Assembly: GCA_964019425.1 (NCBI GenBank)
Contig: OZ025829.1
Span: 620,001 to 684,000 of the forward strand
Reading direction: 5' to 3'
From: Flectonema sp. DT1601
Lineage: Eukaryota; Euglenozoa; Diplonemea; Diplonemida; Diplonemidae
Length of the DNA stretch: 64,000 nucleotides
The notes below the pieces were generated by a model. The model was not told where the DNA came from, ran no database searches, and saw only the letters and a program-made list of their open reading frames with translations. Within the stretch, counting starts at the first letter, position 1. Each line of letters begins with the position of its first letter. Shown here piece after piece: positions 40,601-49,510 of the stretch. Made by a program: the position numbers and the translations under genes.

Positions 40601-41722
40601 TTATCACTGTCGACTACTCACAAAGAAGACCCCAATAAAATACATCTAATTCAGGAACTGTCATCTGCGAAAGAACTGAACCACATCAAAGAAAAAGAAC
40701 TCACCGCTATCAACCAGCAATACCAGGAATTACATTCCCTAAGAGAATCTGAAACATGTCAATTTATGGAACTCGCAAAAGACATGCAACACCAAATGCA
40801 AGTCCTCAAAGAGCAATTAGCAACTGAAAAAAAAGCACCGGAATCACAACTGTTGACTCAACTAGCAACTTTAGACTCGTGTAATCAAGAGTTAAAAAAT
40901 GACTTAGAAGAAAGCCAAAGAGAGGTATTAAGTCTCAAAAACGACGTCGAAATGTTCAAAGCCGACATGAAGAATCAAACAGCAGAGCATGCGACACTAT
41001 TAGCTGCGCACAACGCCAAGGAATTGAAGTTAAAAACTGCGTTGAGTTCGTTGCAAGAAGCACAGCAACTTACTATTGAAGTGGAACAAGTAACGAGTCT
41101 CAAAGGTGAGATAACTGAACTAAGATCAGAGATGGCTATCATGGTGTCCGATCACGCTGACAAACTCGAACAGCACATTAAAGAAAAAAAAACTTCACAC
41201 AAATCTCACAAAGATCAAGTTACATCTTTGAATGAAAAAACAACAATGCTATCGGAGCAACTGCAGACTGTAAAGATTGAGAATAGAGAGAAAATTGATA
41301 AGCTGACGGTTGCGTTGGAAAAAGCGAATGCGAGGTCGCAATGTTTTCAGCTAACAGGAGATATCTATTCCCCTGAAAAGCTGAATAAGTCCAGTGAGAT
41401 TTATGAGCCTCGGCAAACATTTCAGAGGAAGTGGTTAAATGGACTGCGTCTGTCGACCGTATCAGAATGTACGAATGATGACAGACCTCTTCAACCACCT
41501 GATAACTCACCTCCAGCATACCCTCAGGGTGATGACTCTTATTCTTATGAGGATCTTCGTCTTCCTTCATCACTTGGGCAGTTCACAATAGATGTAACTA
41601 AGAGAGAGTCATACTTGTCTGATGATGAATTTAAAAAAATATTTTCAATTCCAAAAATAACATTTTACATGTTGCCATCATGGAAACAGGTTCGCATGAA
41701 GCGAAAGTTATGCCTCATTTAA
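37670..41722 (+). CDS. Long coiled-coil protein with an N-terminal globular domain
   Basis: 1350 residues, one exon. The first ~170 residues form a Trp/Phe-containing globular domain (VVGFEVMRWNRKFSKGLIEFKM, CAHICHDEKKISWYAGSDI) of beta-rich appearance that I cannot assign; a SPRY-like fold is one possibility. The rest, to about 1280, is coiled coil with irregular repeats: LRVALMSDDDDHNSK, LRVALLTDDDDFNAK, LRIALMTDDDDHNAA and LHVALFNEDAEDE, each followed by L-x-x-K-I-x-x-LE, plus two copies of IAELKGQxLMMxKxK. This points to internal duplication of a ~60-150 residue unit. The tail is Pro/Ser-rich. Probably a cytoskeletal or flagellar structural protein. The start is placed after the acceptor at 37624; the leader has a 10-nt A-run. 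Confidence 0.75.
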   Translation: MPSTADPGWNGERKPTLPSMVSGGVRSKSKKMISTVVGFEVMRWNRKFSKGLIEFKMTANPKGGNATAALLPKGCNSRSDWAVSKLNDEACATSPHFRDVGTTMCAHICHDEKKISWYAGSDIKDTRLVSSQPIRLDMLPVTAVFSTFGSNVRVEIADISDKLFKRDPEIMRMDKDLLKEADHFRAKMKKETPTSSPSLSCAENPMQKEMISELETQRETLQSEKDELEGTNGSLKGEVETLTVEVEQKTSRISSLAKQLETVRAANSSLEDQLKNREDNRKENLDRCNDQEMDIMKLTKKVSSLETSLEEERATKLELVKSEEGIKEKLSHLEQTTTSNDLLNKVTREMSELQVGNDRLELELAAINENFDREKAKKNKLLRENSQHELLIADLKGQILMLGKIKKSGDRGTPKTPRQEYSCSSLGDDGAIQLRQQLEDALRVRTQQEVQIAELKGQVLMMSKMKVSKLSVPSSPTRSLASSFTDVRTPISTPRELFTDQSNDIHQQEISELRNQLRVALMSDDDDHNSKLQILQNENSFLKQQISDNHGNQSSPTTTSIGSDQEIADLKNDLRVALLTDDDDFNAKMAILQDKIKSLETANTISPHHIKSLEAKISSLENENKELRQDGTPSTTDTSQLQSQIVELENQLRNALSINIDDENIEIKNLRHKIASLEVENENLQQTNVVDHNDDENELIEKIKILETAAFQMVAGKQDDNNNIDRLQQDNTALKEQILLLESQHLSNSPEANPVECEDCKIHTIENDHLRLENDSLKGQTNHIDSDVLQNENNELKAQLRIALMTDDDDHNAAMNVLHDKISALESKLATATPSNDSEISNLKLQNEILQTRCEHQDSDIERLVKNVEILEQDLRSAQSPLKSFSTTRNDVQISELEETNKKLEQQLHVALFNEDAEDEINELKSKIEILEKDCNETQERLQLVLTDDGEVEELHERISQLEGENNFLKQQSECDSLSLSTTHKEDPNKIHLIQELSSAKELNHIKEKELTAINQQYQELHSLRESETCQFMELAKDMQHQMQVLKEQLATEKKAPESQLLTQLATLDSCNQELKNDLEESQREVLSLKNDVEMFKADMKNQTAEHATLLAAHNAKELKLKTALSSLQEAQQLTIEVEQVTSLKGEITELRSEMAIMVSDHADKLEQHIKEKKTSHKSHKDQVTSLNEKTTMLSEQLQTVKIENREKIDKLTVALEKANARSQCFQLTGDIYSPEKLNKSSEIYEPRQTFQRKWLNGLRLSTVSECTNDDRPLQPPDNSPPAYPQGDDSYSYEDLRLPSSLGQFTIDVTKRESYLSDDEFKKIFSIPKITFYMLPSWKQVRMKRKLCLI

Positions 41723-42357
41723 TTTATTTTTATCAATATTTTTTGCTCTTAAAGAGCACGTCTTTTATATAGATTTTTTTTTTTTTTTTTTTTTTTTTTG
41801 TGTTCTCTTAGAACTTATTATTCAATAGTAGTCTTCTTCCCTGCCAAAACATTGTACCCTCTTTTTTTTTTTTTTTTTTAAATCGTATGTTTACCACTCA
41901 TAGTTGTGATTACGGAAGAAGAAATTGTACGGTCGTTCCTTCCTCAGTTTTTTTTTCTTTTTTTTTTCCAAGTCATTTCCCAAATATAGGCTCGAAAAAG
42001 ATAGGCATTTCTGTATTGCTTTTGTTCTTTTCGGCCTTTTTTTTTTGTGCAAAAAAAAAAAAAAAAAATCAAAAATCGGTACTTTTGTAACTGACGTAAT
42101 AATAGTAAAATAGAGACTTTCTGATGTTATTGTTGTTGTTGTTGTTATTTAAGCAAACTGTGAATAACTTTATTATGAAAATTGAATGGCTGTACGTTCC
42201 ATGTGACTGAATAATTAGTTTCTAGCTTCCTTGAACAAGCTCAATCAACAATCAAAGAAAAAAAGAATAAGAAGAATATCTTCTTATCTGTCATTATTGT
42301 TAAATTTCTCCCAAACTTCCCAACACACCCCAATCCCGTGTAAAAGCATAATGCGCA

Positions 42358-42396
<39 letters not shown>

Positions 42397-42511
42397 GATT
42401 TAACCTTAAAGTTGTTTAGAAAGTAGTACAGCAGGGATTCGTATCAACAGGACGAGTATAATTTTTTTATTGACAGATCTCTTAATTTTCTAAAAAAAAA
42501 AAAAAAAAAAC
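41723..42511. other. Intergenic region
   Basis: T-runs (41769-41800, 41861-41880, 42361-42390), a (TTG)n at 42130-42143, and the acceptor ATTTTTTTATTGACAG ending 42476. The leader from there to the ATG at 42512 holds an 18-nt A-run. No gene seen. Confidence 0.5.
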
Positions 42512-44241
42512 ATGGGAAGAAACAAGTTAGATGCCGTAATGAAGGCTGGATCAGTGAGCACAGCTCCAAGGTATGATTTTCTTTTTTGAGAAGAAACTAT
42601 TCAGATTAGAAGCCGATATTTCTTAGATTTATTTTCCTTTCGTCCGACAGGATTCTGTCTGCGTTCAACGAAATATAAGGCTAATCTGAAATGGTTTTTT
42701 TTTTTTTTCTAAGTAAAACCTTAGAATGAAAAAAAAAAAAAAAAAAAAAAAAAAATCACCAACAACAACAGTTGGAGCACGGAACAGCTCAGCAAAAAAG
42801 ATGAAGGCGGATTCAAAACCGTAGCAGGAAAGCCAAAGAAGCAGGGAGGAAACTCTATGCTTGTGAAACTACCAACCGAATCACAACACAGAGAGAATAA
42901 GGATGACTGGGTTCCTGAGAAGAAGAAGCCTCCTGCAGTTATTGAGAAGAAGAATAAGCCAAAAACACAACCAAGACCAAAAGCTTCTTCACAAGTCATC
43001 GTAGATAACCGTGATATGGGTGAGGGAGCAGGTAATTGGAATACTGTTGATAAAGTAGCAAAGAAGAAGAACACCAGTTTAAAGGTAACAATTAATAAAA
43101 CTGACCCATCAAACACTTTCGAAGAATACCGCCCAAATACCAGAGCACAAGCTCCCGTAGTTGTAACTGAAGCTGAACGTCGTCAACAGAGAAACGCCGC
43201 AAAGAAAGCTGCTAAGGAGCTTGAGAGAAAACGTAACGCAGCCAACGCCGAAGCACTTAAGAAATTAGAATCACACGCAGACCCAAGTGAAGGGTTCACA
43301 ACTGTTAAAAAAGGTGCGAAGGTTCAAAAAGTAAAAACTGACCTCGATCAATTTGGATCACAAACAGCATTTGGAAAACTCCAAAAGGGACCTCAGCACA
43401 TGAAGGTTCCAAAGGCACAAAAACAGAGAAAGGTTGAAACTATGACTGATGAACAACGCCAGGAATTACTACTAAAACACCAACAAGAACTCACCGGAAA
43501 ACCAACTGACTTAGAAGTTACTTTCAACGTTGAAGTTCAAGGTAAATGGTATAACATCGCTGATCTACTTGCTGCTTCTGATTTTGAACACGCTCCTAAG
43601 TTTGTCACTGCCTGTGTTAACCAAAAACGAGTTATGGGAGGATACTTCATTGCCTCAGACGGTAAGTTCTTCAGCAACAGCAGTACTGTTGATGAATGGT
43701 GGATGGCGACTTCTTCTTACCTAAACGGGTTCACAAAACTATTAAATGATCTTGACACTGCTGTTAACATAACACCTTACTGGACTGGTGATAACATGGC
43801 TGACAAGGGAAAAGACGCTACTGCGACTTTTTCTGTTAAAAAACCAACTCTTCAGGAAGGATGCTTTCCGCAATTCACCCTAACTCACAACCAGAAACAG
43901 GGTGCACAGTTACAGTCGGTTACTGGTTCTATTCATCAATTTGCTGAGGTATGGTTGAGTCTTTTTTTTTGTACTCTTTTTTCGATCATAACAAAAAAAA
44001 ATAAAACAACCAAAAACAGTCGCTACTGGCCCAGACAACTAAACTAGCGGACTTCATCGACAAAGTTGAGAAGGCACTCGTTGAGTTGAAAGACAGTAAG
44101 AGATTCAAGTCTGCTGACAAACAAAAACAACTTCAAGAATTCACCAAGAAAATGCCAACAAAGGTTGATTCACTTGTGTCTAACTTGGAATACGCTCTGA
44201 AAGAGTTCAATGAAAAATATCCTTTCCCGTCGGAAGAGTGA
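42512..44241 (+). CDS. Lysine-rich basic protein of unknown function
   Basis: Three exons, 42512-42570, 42772-43948 and 44020-44241, encode 485 residues. Exon 1 gives MGRNKLDAVMKAGSVSTAP. The first 260 residues are Lys-rich with WNTVDKVAKKK and GFTTVKKG, patterns seen in RNA- or ribosome-binding proteins, and a long basic helix (RRQQRNAAKKAAKELERKRN). The C-terminal 220 residues look globular (KWYNIADLLAASDFEHAPKF, VDEWWMATSSYLNGF) and end in a helical KVEKALVELK segment. I do not recognise a family. Intron 1 is about 200 bp, two to three times the others, because it holds an inverted-repeat element (42599-42703). Both introns end in A-rich sequence plus CAG. The second is 71 bp. Exon frames agree exactly with total length divisible by three. 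Confidence 0.75.
42599..42703. mobile_element. ~105-bp inverted-repeat (MITE-like) element inside an intron
   Basis: Left end ATTCAGATTAGAAGCCGATA and right end, read in reverse complement, ATTTCAGATTAGCCTTATA share ATTCAGATTAG, AGCC/GCC and ATATTTC, making imperfect terminal inverted repeats of about 24 bp. The middle contains TTCCTTTCGTCCGACAGGAT, which looks like a splice acceptor. Related sequence occurs at 46357-46405 and 61670-61742 in this window. Non-coding; non-autonomous DNA element is the best reading. Confidence 0.65.
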
Positions 44242-44866
44242 TCAGTGTTCTTTTTTTTTAATTCAAAAAAAAAAAAAAAAAAAAAAATTACCAACCCAAA
44301 TAAGTACAAGGCCGCTTCACATGATTTCGCAGTTAATCTGTTTCCTGTTGTTTGTCGGTTATTTTGGAGTTGTTTTTTCTTTTTTTAAGCCCCCCAATTT
44401 CTATTTTTTTTTTTTTAAATCGACTGAAAACGGTATTCGGCAACCTAACCACGCCGCTAGATTGAAGATATTTTTTTCTGTAGTGATCGTTGGTCGCTAG
44501 TTGCACTCCAACCTCCTGTGGACCAACAGCATAAAAAGGGATGAGTCGCTGTATGTATTTATGATCTTACAGATTTCCCCCGCTTTTTTTTTTTTTTTTT
44601 TTTTTTTGAAAAAGTTTTTTATTTTTTATTTTATTTTGTAAATTCCGCCTCAGCTACAGTTGGATCAAAAGAAAGAAAAAAGAGGGGAATGTAAAAAAAA
44701 AAAAAAAAAAGCGTTGTCTTAACTATCCATTATTTTTTTTTTTTTATTTAAAAAAAAAAAAAATAATAATTTTAAGTAAATTAAATAGTCTAATGTGTTG
44801 TTTGGACTTCAAAAAAAATTATAAATTATTATTTTCTGTTTCTATAGCCATCCTCCAATAACACCG
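44242..44866. other. Intergenic region
   Basis: A/T runs only (44268-44287, 44584-44607, 44692-44710), then ATTTTCTGTTTCTATAG ending 44847, acceptor for the next gene. Confidence 0.5.
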
Positions 44867-46015
44867 ATGCGGCCGTCCGTATCTTATGGAAACATATCAA
44901 AAGAAGAAGCACATGCAGCAGCACGTCGGATAATCTCAAACAGTAACTTGAGTGAAGTCAGCAGGGAAGCAATATCACCTGGTCTGAGCGCAAGAATGGC
45001 ACAACAGTTATTCGTTAATAATCACAATCAAAATATAAGATCACAACAACATAAAATAACATCACTAGAGAGGTCTCACATAGGAACGAAAGTAATTGTC
45101 GCACCGGAAAGTCTTCCGGGGTGGGAAGTTGGAATGCGAGATTACGACTCTGGTCTTGAAGGATACATGAGAATAAAATCATCAGCTCCCCGACCTTCAA
45201 TAAATAATAAGATTCCTGCGATTGATGAGAGGTTCTATCCTTGGTTGCATCTCGACGATGCTTCTTCTGAAACATCCCTCCCACCTACACCTCCAGCAGT
45301 CGGAAATAGCAACTGCAGCAGCCCCCGCAGATCAGCCATAGAACTTCTTAAACAGAACGTCCGATACCAAATTGACACTGCGGTCAGTAATGCCATATCA
45401 GATTATGAAAGTAGACTTCATAAAAATACAACAGCGATAAGGGATGAACCAGTATTCACTATTGCTCCTCAGAATAGTGGGAATGACTTTGTCGATCAAG
45501 ATGTTGAAATGTATTCTTGTATATCAAATGATGACTACACAGAACAACAAGAAATACTCTCAACAGCAATGGACACAACAGCTTTGTCAACAACTATGTG
45601 TTCAGCTGCTCAAACTACCGCGAATTCTGAAGAAATTTGGAGAAGTTGTCCTCAGCAAGAAATTGAAAATGTGGACACCCAACCTGTCGTGGAAGTAGTT
45701 AATGAAAATAGTGAAATTAAAAATAAGAAATTACTCAGTCGGATAGACAGGTTTGAAGCCTCGACGACTGAAAAACTCAATAATATACTCGCGGCGCAGT
45801 CTCCTCGTCCGACAACGTCTCCTGCAACTCCAGCAAATCAAGTTGCTGTTTCTAATAAGAAAATCGCGAAATCCGGGACGTACTACACTCCATCAGGTAA
45901 AGCTTACAAGTATGATGCTGAGACAAAGAAAAGTACCTGGATTCCGATTGTAAAAACTGACCCTACAAAAGCAAATAATCACAACATCATTCAGCTGAAT
46001 ATAATCGTTAAGTAG
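44867..46015 (+). CDS. Hypothetical Ser/Thr-rich protein with WW-like C-terminal motif
   Basis: 382 residues, one exon. The N-terminal ~130 residues are mixed (SKEEAHAAARRIISNSNLSE; SLPGWEVGMRDYDSGLEGYMRIK) and the centre is Ser/Thr-rich and likely disordered. A helix around residues 150-185 (SAIELLKQNVRYQIDTAVSNAIS) could dimerise. Near the end, GTYYTPSGKAYKYDAETKKS followed by TWIP resembles the core of a WW domain (Y-Y-x-x-x-G...Y-x-x-x-T-x-x-S-x-W), though the first Trp is missing. I recognise no family. The start lies 20 nt after the acceptor at 44847. It ends with TAG followed by two more in-phase TAG codons. Confidence 0.6.
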   Translation: MRPSVSYGNISKEEAHAAARRIISNSNLSEVSREAISPGLSARMAQQLFVNNHNQNIRSQQHKITSLERSHIGTKVIVAPESLPGWEVGMRDYDSGLEGYMRIKSSAPRPSINNKIPAIDERFYPWLHLDDASSETSLPPTPPAVGNSNCSSPRRSAIELLKQNVRYQIDTAVSNAISDYESRLHKNTTAIRDEPVFTIAPQNSGNDFVDQDVEMYSCISNDDYTEQQEILSTAMDTTALSTTMCSAAQTTANSEEIWRSCPQQEIENVDTQPVVEVVNENSEIKNKKLLSRIDRFEASTTEKLNNILAAQSPRPTTSPATPANQVAVSNKKIAKSGTYYTPSGKAYKYDAETKKSTWIPIVKTDPTKANNHNIIQLNIIVK

Positions 46016-46308
46016 TAGTAGTACGGTTTATTAACTATTATTATATATCATACAAAGGGTTTAGTCAGTTGTTTGACTTGCTTGTAATGCGCATAGGAAT
46101 ATTTGAAATTATATTTTTTTTAAATTACTTCCGTTGTGGAGTTTTCACATTCAACAGAGAATCAAGGCACACGTAGCACTTTCTTTTCTTTTTTAATAAA
46201 GAGGACTGTTTCTTTTTTTTTTTTTTGCTGGTTGTCGTTAACTCCCCTTTCTTTCCTATATTCTCTTTTTTTTTTTTTTTTTTTCCTTTCTTTTTTCTTG
46301 AGGGATGT

Positions 46309-46339
<31 letters not shown>

Positions 46340-46639
46340 GTACCGTGCTGTGCGATGAGATTCTGTCTGCGTTTCAACGAAATATAAGGCAATAATCTGA
46401 ATAGTTTTTTAATTGTTTTTTTTTTTTGTACCAAAATAAAAAAAGGAATGAATTTTAAAATTTTAAAAAAAAAAAAAGAAAGAAAAAAAAAAAAAAGATA
46501 ATAGTTGTATTTGTATAAAGTTCTTCAGTTTAGATAAGCATTCAGGAAATTTTATTTTTATTAATAATAATTTTTTTTGTTAAAAAAAAAATAAAACTTT
46601 TTTTTTCCTTTCCTCCCTTCACCACAGAATGCTCATAAA
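46016..46639. other. Intergenic region with a MITE fragment
   Basis: T- and A-runs, plus a copy of the right half of the inverted-repeat element found in the intron at 42.6 kb (46357-46405). It ends in TTTTTTCCTTTCCTCCCTTCACCACAG at 46627, the best polypyrimidine acceptor of the window, serving the MTHFR gene. Confidence 0.5.
46357..46405. repeat. Partial copy of the 42.6-kb inverted-repeat element
   Basis: GATTCTGTCTGCGT, CAACGAAATATAAGGC and AATCTGAATAG match the right half of the intronic element at 42652-42703 with a few small indels. The left arm is missing or replaced by a T-run. Confidence 0.75.
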
Positions 46640-46643
46640 ATGA
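46629..46643 (+). promoter_or_regulatory. Four-codon upstream ORF overlapping the MTHFR start
   Basis: Two nucleotides after the leader acceptor (AG ending 46627) is ATG CTC ATA AAA TGA. Its TGA (46641-46643) overlaps the MTHFR ATG (46640-46642) as ATGA. A ribosome starting here would end exactly at the main start, a layout that favours termination-reinitiation and can lower or regulate translation. A role is inference. Confidence 0.5.
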
Positions 46644-48481
46644 AGATCATAGAGAGAATACATGAATACCTAGAGAGAGATAGTTTTTTTTATTCTTTTG
46701 AATATTTTCCTCCAAAAACCGATGCTGGAACGGTGAACTTATATGAGAGAATGGAGAGGATGAAGCATCTAAACCCATGCTTTGTTGGAGTGACATGGGG
46801 TGTTGAAGCAAAGACTAGTGAGATAACTTTGGAGATCGCCACAGGAGCTCAAAACCTACTTGGATTAGAAGGTATGATGCATATCACGTGTACGAATACG
46901 CCTCTTCCATTGTTGAGAGACACATTACAGAAGGCAAGAGAAGCCGGTATTCAAAATTTATTTGTCCTTCGTGGAGCAAAGGGAAAACCTGATTCAGAAT
47001 TCCAACACGCATGTGATTTTATTGCATGGATAAGAAAAGAACACGGTGACTACTTCGGGATCACTGTAGCTGGATATCCCGAAGGACATGACGAAGCGAC
47101 TTCCTACGAAGAAGATCTCGCGAATTTAAAGAAAAAAGTTGACGCTGGAGCCGACCTCGTAATATCTCAATTATTCTACGATGTCGACATCTTCATGAGG
47201 TTTGTACAAGACTGTCGTAAGTTAGGAATAAAGTGTCCGATCGTCCCTGGTATAATGCCAATTAATACTTACCATCAGTTCCTTCGAATGAAGAGGTTGT
47301 TTTGTAAGCATAACACTGAAGCAGTTCAGGAACTTAATAAGAAATTGGAGGAGAGAAAACAAGACGACGATGCAGTCAAAGATATTGGAGTTATGGAAGT
47401 AACGAAAATCATAAAAACGTTGATGAGAAAAGGTGTTCGTGGATTTCATTTTTTTACTCAAAATCTTGAGAAATCAGTGACTAGAATACTAACTGACTTA
47501 CCTCCTTATGGTTTGGGATTACTTGATGATACTCAAGGTCAGGATTTACCATTTCAACTCCCTGACACTCGCAGAGACCTACCATGGAGACGCTCAGCCA
47601 ACATCAAACGATGCAGCGAAGAGGTACGACCAGCATTCTGGGCTAATCGCCCGAAGTCATACATGGCTAAAACCATGTCTTGGGATGACTTTCCAAACGG
47701 AAGATGGGGTGACAGCCGTTCACCTGCATTTGGAGAAGAAGACCATTCACATTTCAGCTACATGACTAACCATACAAAGCAGTGGTTGGACACTAGATCT
47801 GGACCATGGGGTGCAGAGGCAACCCTTCAAGATGTTTGTAGACTTTTTGTTGAAGGTCTCCGATCTAAAGAAGAACCACTTCTTCCATGGTTCGAATCAA
47901 CCTTAAGTGCTGAATCTGGTCGTATATTGGATGATTTGATTGAGCCAATGAACAAGTACGGACTACTAACAATCAACAGTCAGCCTGGAGTCAATGCTGA
48001 GAGTTCTGAGACGAAGGACGTCGGTTGGGGACCTGCAGGAGGATATGTTTATCAAAAGGCTTATGTTGAGTTTTTTTGTTCTCCTGACATTGCAGAGAAA
48101 GTGTTTACTGAAATGAAGCATCCAAAATACAATCAGCTGACATACATGGCATGTGGTAACAATTCTGGTGAACAACAAGCCAACCATGAAGGTGTGACTG
48201 CTGTAACTTGGGGTGTCTTTCCTGGTCGTGAAATCATTCAACCGACAGTAGTCGATCCAATTTCATTTATCGAATGGAAAAAAGAAGCATTCGCCTTATG
48301 GTTATCCCCATACAAACCTGGTGAGGAGAGATTTTGCTCAAAAGCAATTCAAACAATTTTCAATACTTGGTGGCTTATTCACATAGTCGATAATGACTAC
48401 GTAAATAACAAACAATTGGGAGAGGCTTTGAGAAATATAATATCAGGTCTTCCTTGTTTATACGAAGCAAAGGAGAAATAG
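46640..48481 (+). CDS. MTHFR: Methylenetetrahydrofolate reductase
   Basis: 613 residues, one exon, with the two-domain layout of eukaryotic MTHFR. The N-terminal TIM barrel (to about 310) has SFEYFPPKTDAGTVNLYERM, FVGVTWGVEAKTSEITLEIA, MHITCTNTPL, NLFVLRGAKGKP, ITVAGYPEGHDEA, KKVDAGADLVISQLFYDVD and CPIVPGIMPINTYHQF, the folate- and FAD-binding signatures, including the Glu (SFEYFPPK) that protonates the cofactor. A linker leads to the C-terminal domain (about 340-605; RWGDSRSPAFG, PWGAEATLQDVCRLF, GPAGGYVYQKAYVEFF, GVTAVTWGVFPGREIIQPTVVDPISF), which binds AdoMet as inhibitor in animals and yeast. It reduces 5,10-methylene-THF to 5-methyl-THF for methionine synthesis. The start overlaps a four-codon upstream ORF. 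Confidence 0.95.
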   Translation: MKIIERIHEYLERDSFFYSFEYFPPKTDAGTVNLYERMERMKHLNPCFVGVTWGVEAKTSEITLEIATGAQNLLGLEGMMHITCTNTPLPLLRDTLQKAREAGIQNLFVLRGAKGKPDSEFQHACDFIAWIRKEHGDYFGITVAGYPEGHDEATSYEEDLANLKKKVDAGADLVISQLFYDVDIFMRFVQDCRKLGIKCPIVPGIMPINTYHQFLRMKRLFCKHNTEAVQELNKKLEERKQDDDAVKDIGVMEVTKIIKTLMRKGVRGFHFFTQNLEKSVTRILTDLPPYGLGLLDDTQGQDLPFQLPDTRRDLPWRRSANIKRCSEEVRPAFWANRPKSYMAKTMSWDDFPNGRWGDSRSPAFGEEDHSHFSYMTNHTKQWLDTRSGPWGAEATLQDVCRLFVEGLRSKEEPLLPWFESTLSAESGRILDDLIEPMNKYGLLTINSQPGVNAESSETKDVGWGPAGGYVYQKAYVEFFCSPDIAEKVFTEMKHPKYNQLTYMACGNNSGEQQANHEGVTAVTWGVFPGREIIQPTVVDPISFIEWKKEAFALWLSPYKPGEERFCSKAIQTIFNTWWLIHIVDNDYVNNKQLGEALRNIISGLPCLYEAKEK

Positions 48482-49510
48482 ACTTTTTTTGAAAAAAAAA
48501 AAAAAAAAAATTTAAAAAAAAAAATAAGTCAGAAAAAGGATGTAGACACCTTTCCAGCTTATCTTGTGAAAGCGAACAACCAGTCTCTTTGGAACTTACA
48601 TCAGAATAACAATAATCTAAAATGAGATATGAGAATAGTTGTTTTTGGTCATGTTTGAAACTACCATTTCGGATACTTGCCTTCCTAATTCCCTTCCCCT
48701 AAAAGTGTAGTTAATGCGGCTTGAAGGATTTTTAACCAACCTCCTGTAATTGCTGCTTGTGACATGGTATCCTGCACTGTGACAGAGACTGCCTCAAACA
48801 TAACGTTTTTTTTTTTTTATAAATTTCTTTTCCCTAGACTCTAAAAAAAAGAGAATGGGGAAGGGAGAAAGAAAAAAAAAAAAAAAAAAAGAAAAAAAAA
48901 GGATGGGGGGGAGGAAATCTGACTTATCGCACACTACGACCACGCAATAAAGCGAGTATGTGTGAAGTAAGTGAATTTCATTCTTTTAACACCCTTTTAA
49001 AAAAAAATAAAAAAAAAAAGATACATGAAAAGCACTCCGACTAGGTAAACACATACCGGTAGTGTTGATGAACAAAACAGTTAACTTACTGTGGAAACTT
49101 ATATTAATGTACTTATTTATACGAGACTTGTTGTTTATGACAGACATTATAAAATATGTGATCTGGTATGCGAAGGATTCTTGTTTGAGCCCCAGAGAGC
49201 CCCCCGTCTTCATCTACTGGAGGTAATAATTTTATAAACAACTATTGTCATGAGTGTTTACGTTCTGTAATAGTATTTCTTCACAGGTACAACTGATATG
49301 TAGAGTGTTGTGTTGTATTCTATACACTGGGTCTTCGTAGCTTTGTTATTTTTTTCTCGCGCCGTTACAACTGGCGCAGGTTAGATGGTTAGATGTTGTT
49401 CCCTCGTTCTGCTGACCCGGCGGATTGCACTTCGTTACCTCAAAAGGGAAACAGTGAAGGCGGGTACAGCAATTTGTATTAACATTATTTCTTTTATCCG
49501 ACAGGGCAGC
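48482..49510. other. Intergenic region
   Basis: About 1 kb: A-runs just after the MTHFR stop and at 48874-48899, otherwise mixed sequence without long ORFs. The frame 49385-49510 runs into the Nup98-like gene but crosses its acceptor TTATTTCTTTTATCCGACAG (49504). No RNA gene recognised. Confidence 0.5.

Noticed and set aside
42721-43116. Minus-strand ORF of 131 codons over the lysine-rich gene
   Set aside because: It is the complement of the Lys-rich coding strand and a poly-A run, giving Phe/Leu-rich sequence.
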